Positions 61,007 to 64,000 of a stretch of 64,000 bases of DNA are shown here, piece by piece (position 1 is the first letter of the stretch; each line of letters opens with the position of its first letter). The stretch covers positions 76,256,904-76,320,903 of the forward strand of contig NC_031769.1 of assembly GCF_001522545.3 (NCBI RefSeq), written 5' to 3'. Source of the stretch: Parus major (lineage: Eukaryota > Chordata > Aves > Passeriformes > Paridae). Position numbers and translations under genes: made by a program. The notes below the pieces were generated by a model. It was not told the origin of the DNA, did no database searches, and saw only the letters and a list, made by a program, of their open reading frames with translations.

Positions 61007-63121
61007 TTATAATGTATTCATTAGCAGTGAGCCTCCCATAGCTTTTTTTGACTTCCCATCTTCCAGAAAGTTAAAACTGAAAATAGAGAATGTATAACGT
61101 GACAATATGACAAACTCTGTCAGTATATAGGCTGCCAAAGAAGAGAGATTCTCAGGGAACTTAACAGAGGGTGCAAAGCCAACAGAAGTAGAATCAACAT
61201 TACTACACATTGAAATGCAATTATCTTCATATACAGAACAAGCTGTGTAACTAAATAAGCCGTGACTGCCCACTGTCACTACGTAGGTAAAGGGACGAAG
61301 TGAAGTAATATAATTACTCCTTGTCATCTATCAAAAAATTGGTCTGCTATTTATTATGTAATTTAATATATATTTGATCCTGATTAAAATCACTAAATAA
61401 TCTAAAATTCAAATATTACATTATTAGCTGTCAGATATTTCCCTCTGTTATTTCATTCCTTCAATGATGATTAGTGAGCTTAAATCCCCCTGATTTTTCC
61501 CTTCCCAACAGAAAGATTAAACTTTCTCGACTTAGAGGAAAACTGCAGAACCCCAGTACACCATAGCCATTTGCCTTCTTGAAGACTATTTAATTGGGTG
61601 ATGGAAATGGAAAAAGAAACTCAGAAACTTGGAAAATTCAGAAAATTCAGCCTCTTAGTATTTGAATGAAAACACATAGGTATCATCAATGGAAGTATAT
61701 TTGTATTCTAGCCTAACAATTAGCACATGATCCATAGCTGGCAGTCCTACTGTTTCCTGAACACCATTCTTCCACTCTCCACTCCTGAAAAAAATTGAAA
61801 ACAAGAATAAAACTACACCGTCACTGCTAATGATAACCATCCGACAGCACAGTTTACTTTTGACATAACTTATTCCTACACATTTTCACATCCTATTTGG
61901 CAGTGGAAAACAGCACATAAATTTGGGAACTTCCATTATATACTGGTTGCTTATTCTAGGTCCCTCGCCTCCATAATGTGAAAACACTTTAAAATTACCT
62001 CGCTTATTACCTTTGGACATACAAGGCAAAACACATCAGCCTGTTCACAAACAGAATTCTTTACATTCAGTTCCATGAATAAACTCCTGAACATCAAGCT
62101 GACTTTTTCTGGATCATCTGTGGCAACTTTAAGGAGAGACATAGATACAAAAGTAATACTAAATACTTACGGATATCCTGGCTGTAGTGGAGGAAAGAGT
62201 TAGGGGTCTGCCTATCCTGCCTACCTACCCTCTGGATACAAGGAAAGCAGGTGGCATTATCCAGGCAAATATGCATAAATCATCAGGAATACCTTGGAGG
62301 GAAAAGTGCTGCCCATGGATGAATAACTTAGCATCTGTTCACAAAGGATTCACCATGGAGTAGGGCAATTTACACAGACTGTTTTCACATAGGGTATTCT
62401 CAGTGAAGGATTTAGTTATGTTGGTCCAGAAAGGCAGAATTGCACTCAGAGCAAGCTTGTAGATGTGAAGGAGTGTTTTGCCATGTAAGGAAATAATCTT
62501 CCTTGCTCTAAGAGTTGCTTGTGGGGGACATTATGACTAAAACCAGTGCAATTCCTTTACACTAGCTAAATGAACTCCTATAATAGGCAAGCACTTAATT
62601 GCACCACTAGGTAGGTGTGTACAGTAGCAGAATGGGGCGCTGAGCAGTTCTAGCAAAATACAGAAAATATAGGCAAATGTAACTACCAAATTACTGCAGC
62701 ATGCCATCTTATATTTCTAAGGACTGTTTCATTGTTCAAAAATCTGTTCTTTTTCTCTGTTGAGCATTGGTATTCCTTGGAAAACTTGGCTTAGCTGGCT
62801 GTTCATCCGTGACCTATTAATATAATATGTGGTAAGTCCCGTTACTTCTCTGTCAGTCAAAACCTCCCTTGTAAAAGGAGAATAGTTTTGATTTATTTCC
62901 AGAGTTTTAAAGAAATAACTCTTATCAGGAATGCTCAGATGTTTTGGTACCACAAAAGAACCTATATCAGCTGGATATTTCATGTGAAATGCAATAAATT
63001 CTGCAATTAAATAGCAAAAGTTGTCTAGAGTACGTTTTTGTAGGAAATTAATGATATACAAGTTCTTATAACTCAGAACAGTAATCTTCAATATATGAGA
63101 CAATCTGTTACAGCTCAGCAT
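61007..63121 (-). other. Cluster of minus-strand open frames with splice-like borders; possible exons
   Basis: On the minus strand, frames lie at 62729-63121 (130 aa, the longest N-free frame in AT-rich DNA here), 61951-62142, 61655-61840 and 61007-61327. Composition is more balanced in charged residues than elsewhere. Splice-like borders include an acceptor ATTTAATTGCAG before 63000 and an exon-like segment 62011-62117 or 62126 ending CCAAAG|GTAATAAG. A strong acceptor TTCAATTTTTTTCAG stands before 61784, opening a 42-codon segment that ends SIDDTYVFSFKY-stop at 61655. Another strong acceptor, CTCTATTTTCAG, lies within the 61007 frame. I recognise no family, the phases do not force a single model, and chance frames remain possible. 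It may equally be a decayed gene. Confidence 0.2.
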
Positions 63122-63342
63122 AAGCTAACACTGCAGAAAGGTACCTTTGCCCTCAATTTGTCTACATTGCTGAGAAGTGTTGAACCGGTTCAAGTGGCCA
63201 TGAAGCTGGTTTAGTTATACTATTCTCTGATCCCATTAGATTCATTATAATGAATGATTCCCCAAACCTTTCTATTTTGATAATTTTATCGTTTAAATTC
63301 TGCCTAACAGGAAAGCAAACAATTCATAATGAACATCTCAGC
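63122..63342. other. No feature seen
   Basis: Short AT-rich spacer without a supported element. Confidence 0.4.
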
Positions 63343-63413
63343 CATTGCAGGGAGGGTGGGAACCAGGTGGTCTTCAAGTCCATTCCAACCTTTTAGCATT
63401 CTATGATCTGTGA
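63343..63413 (+). mobile_element. CR1 3' tip
   Basis: Only the last ~70 bp of a CR1: TTGCAGGGAGGGTGGGAACC, AGGTGGTCTTCAAGTCCATT, CCAACCTTTTAGCATTCTAT and GATCTGTGA. This is a very short 5'-truncated insertion. Confidence 0.85.
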
Positions 63414-64000
63414 CTTACTTCTTTATGTAGGAGATTGTTCCTGTTTTGACACATTAATAAAATTGGAGTGAGGGATGAACCAGATCCATTTATGAGTCTA
63501 TTTAACAGTTAATGCTTATATTTTTTAATGGTCTTCCCATGTATCATTAGCAATGTCAAGCATGCTTTACATGCCACACAAACCAATTTATATGAGAGCC
63601 AGGTCACAGAGTCTCAAGGAGACACAATTTAAGGATGATACACGACTGTAGAAGCCAGAGACCCTCTGCATTGAAACAGTTCTGAGCCTTACTACTTCAT
63701 TGCTTTAAAAGCTGGAGAAAGATGGGGAAATTTACATCAGTTAGAAAGAAAAATTCATCTAGTAACCTCAATCAATTAAAAAAAAAAACCTAACCCCAAA
63801 AAAAAAACCAACAAAAAAACTAACAAAAAACCCAAATAAACCAAACAAAACCAAATAAAAAATAATATACCCATAACTGTACATCTCTATTCCAGTCAGC
63901 TCCTTACTTTTTTCTATTTTCTACAAATGAATAAATATTTCCCCCAAAAAATGTTAATATTAACTTCTGCAGAAGATATTCTTTGTATTATTCCTTCTGT
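63414..64000. other. No gene seen; A-rich tract
   Basis: Unique DNA with an A/C low-complexity tract at 63775-63862 built of AAAAAACC-like words, similar to 29729-29818. Confidence 0.5.
63775..63862. repeat. A-rich low-complexity tract with C clusters
   Basis: Long A runs separated by CC, CCC or CCCC. This could be the decayed tail of a retroposed sequence, but no adjoining element was recognised. Confidence 0.8.

Noticed and set aside
1..64000. CRISPR arrays, operons, ribosome binding sites, tRNA or rRNA genes
   Set aside because: The repeats present are eukaryotic microsatellites and retroelements. No direct-repeat/spacer pattern, tRNA B-box with matching arms, or rRNA sequence was seen.

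Overview
The window looks like gene-poor, AT-rich nuclear DNA from a bird, probably a songbird. The evidence is at least nine fragments of CR1 LINEs, the dominant avian retrotransposon, most with a degraded copy of the CR1 3' end, and several avian-type endogenous-retrovirus LTR fragments ending in CCACAACA or CCACGACA. There is also one assembly gap of 385 N. All of this is recognised by eye from sequence patterns and was not confirmed by a database search.

I find no convincing protein-coding gene, tRNA, rRNA, snRNA or CRISPR array. Nearly all open frames are short, rich in Phe/Leu/Ile/Ser/Lys/Asn and compatible with chance in AT-rich DNA, or are shadows of CR1, LTRs or the N gap. The one place I would not dismiss is 61.0-63.1 kb on the minus strand. 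Several frames with balanced composition lie there next to good splice-like sites, and they could be exons of an unrecognised gene or a decayed one.

Layout: 0-14 kb is unique AT-rich sequence with a GGAA microsatellite at the left edge, a TA repeat, a large fold-back element (2.8-3.0 kb), a CR1 split by a TAG microsatellite (3.5-4.1 kb) and a CT repeat (6.9 kb). 13.7-20 kb has a CR1 3' end, an LTR, and a longer CR1 (18.5-19.7 kb) interrupted by an inverted copy of a 151-bp segment found 1.7 kb upstream. 20-31 kb is mostly unique, with one CR1 3' end (25.9 kb), a perfect 35-bp-arm palindrome (28.1 kb) and a compound TATC/TA microsatellite (30.2 kb). 31.8-33.2 kb is an LTR containing the gap. 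37.2-37.5 kb is an isolated CpG-dense block in otherwise AT-rich DNA. 39.6-42.2 kb has a minus-strand CR1 and LTR remnants. 48.0-49.6 kb has a minus-strand CR1 followed by a solo LTR carrying a GC-rich insert of about 425 bp. 51.9 and 57.2 kb hold further CR1 fragments, and 63.4 kb a CR1 3' tip.

Nothing here forms a multi-gene system. The most interesting signals are structural: the 151-bp inverted duplication, the two fold-back sequences, the isolated CpG island with a G-quadruplex motif, the insert inside the LTR, and the minus-strand ORF cluster near the right end.
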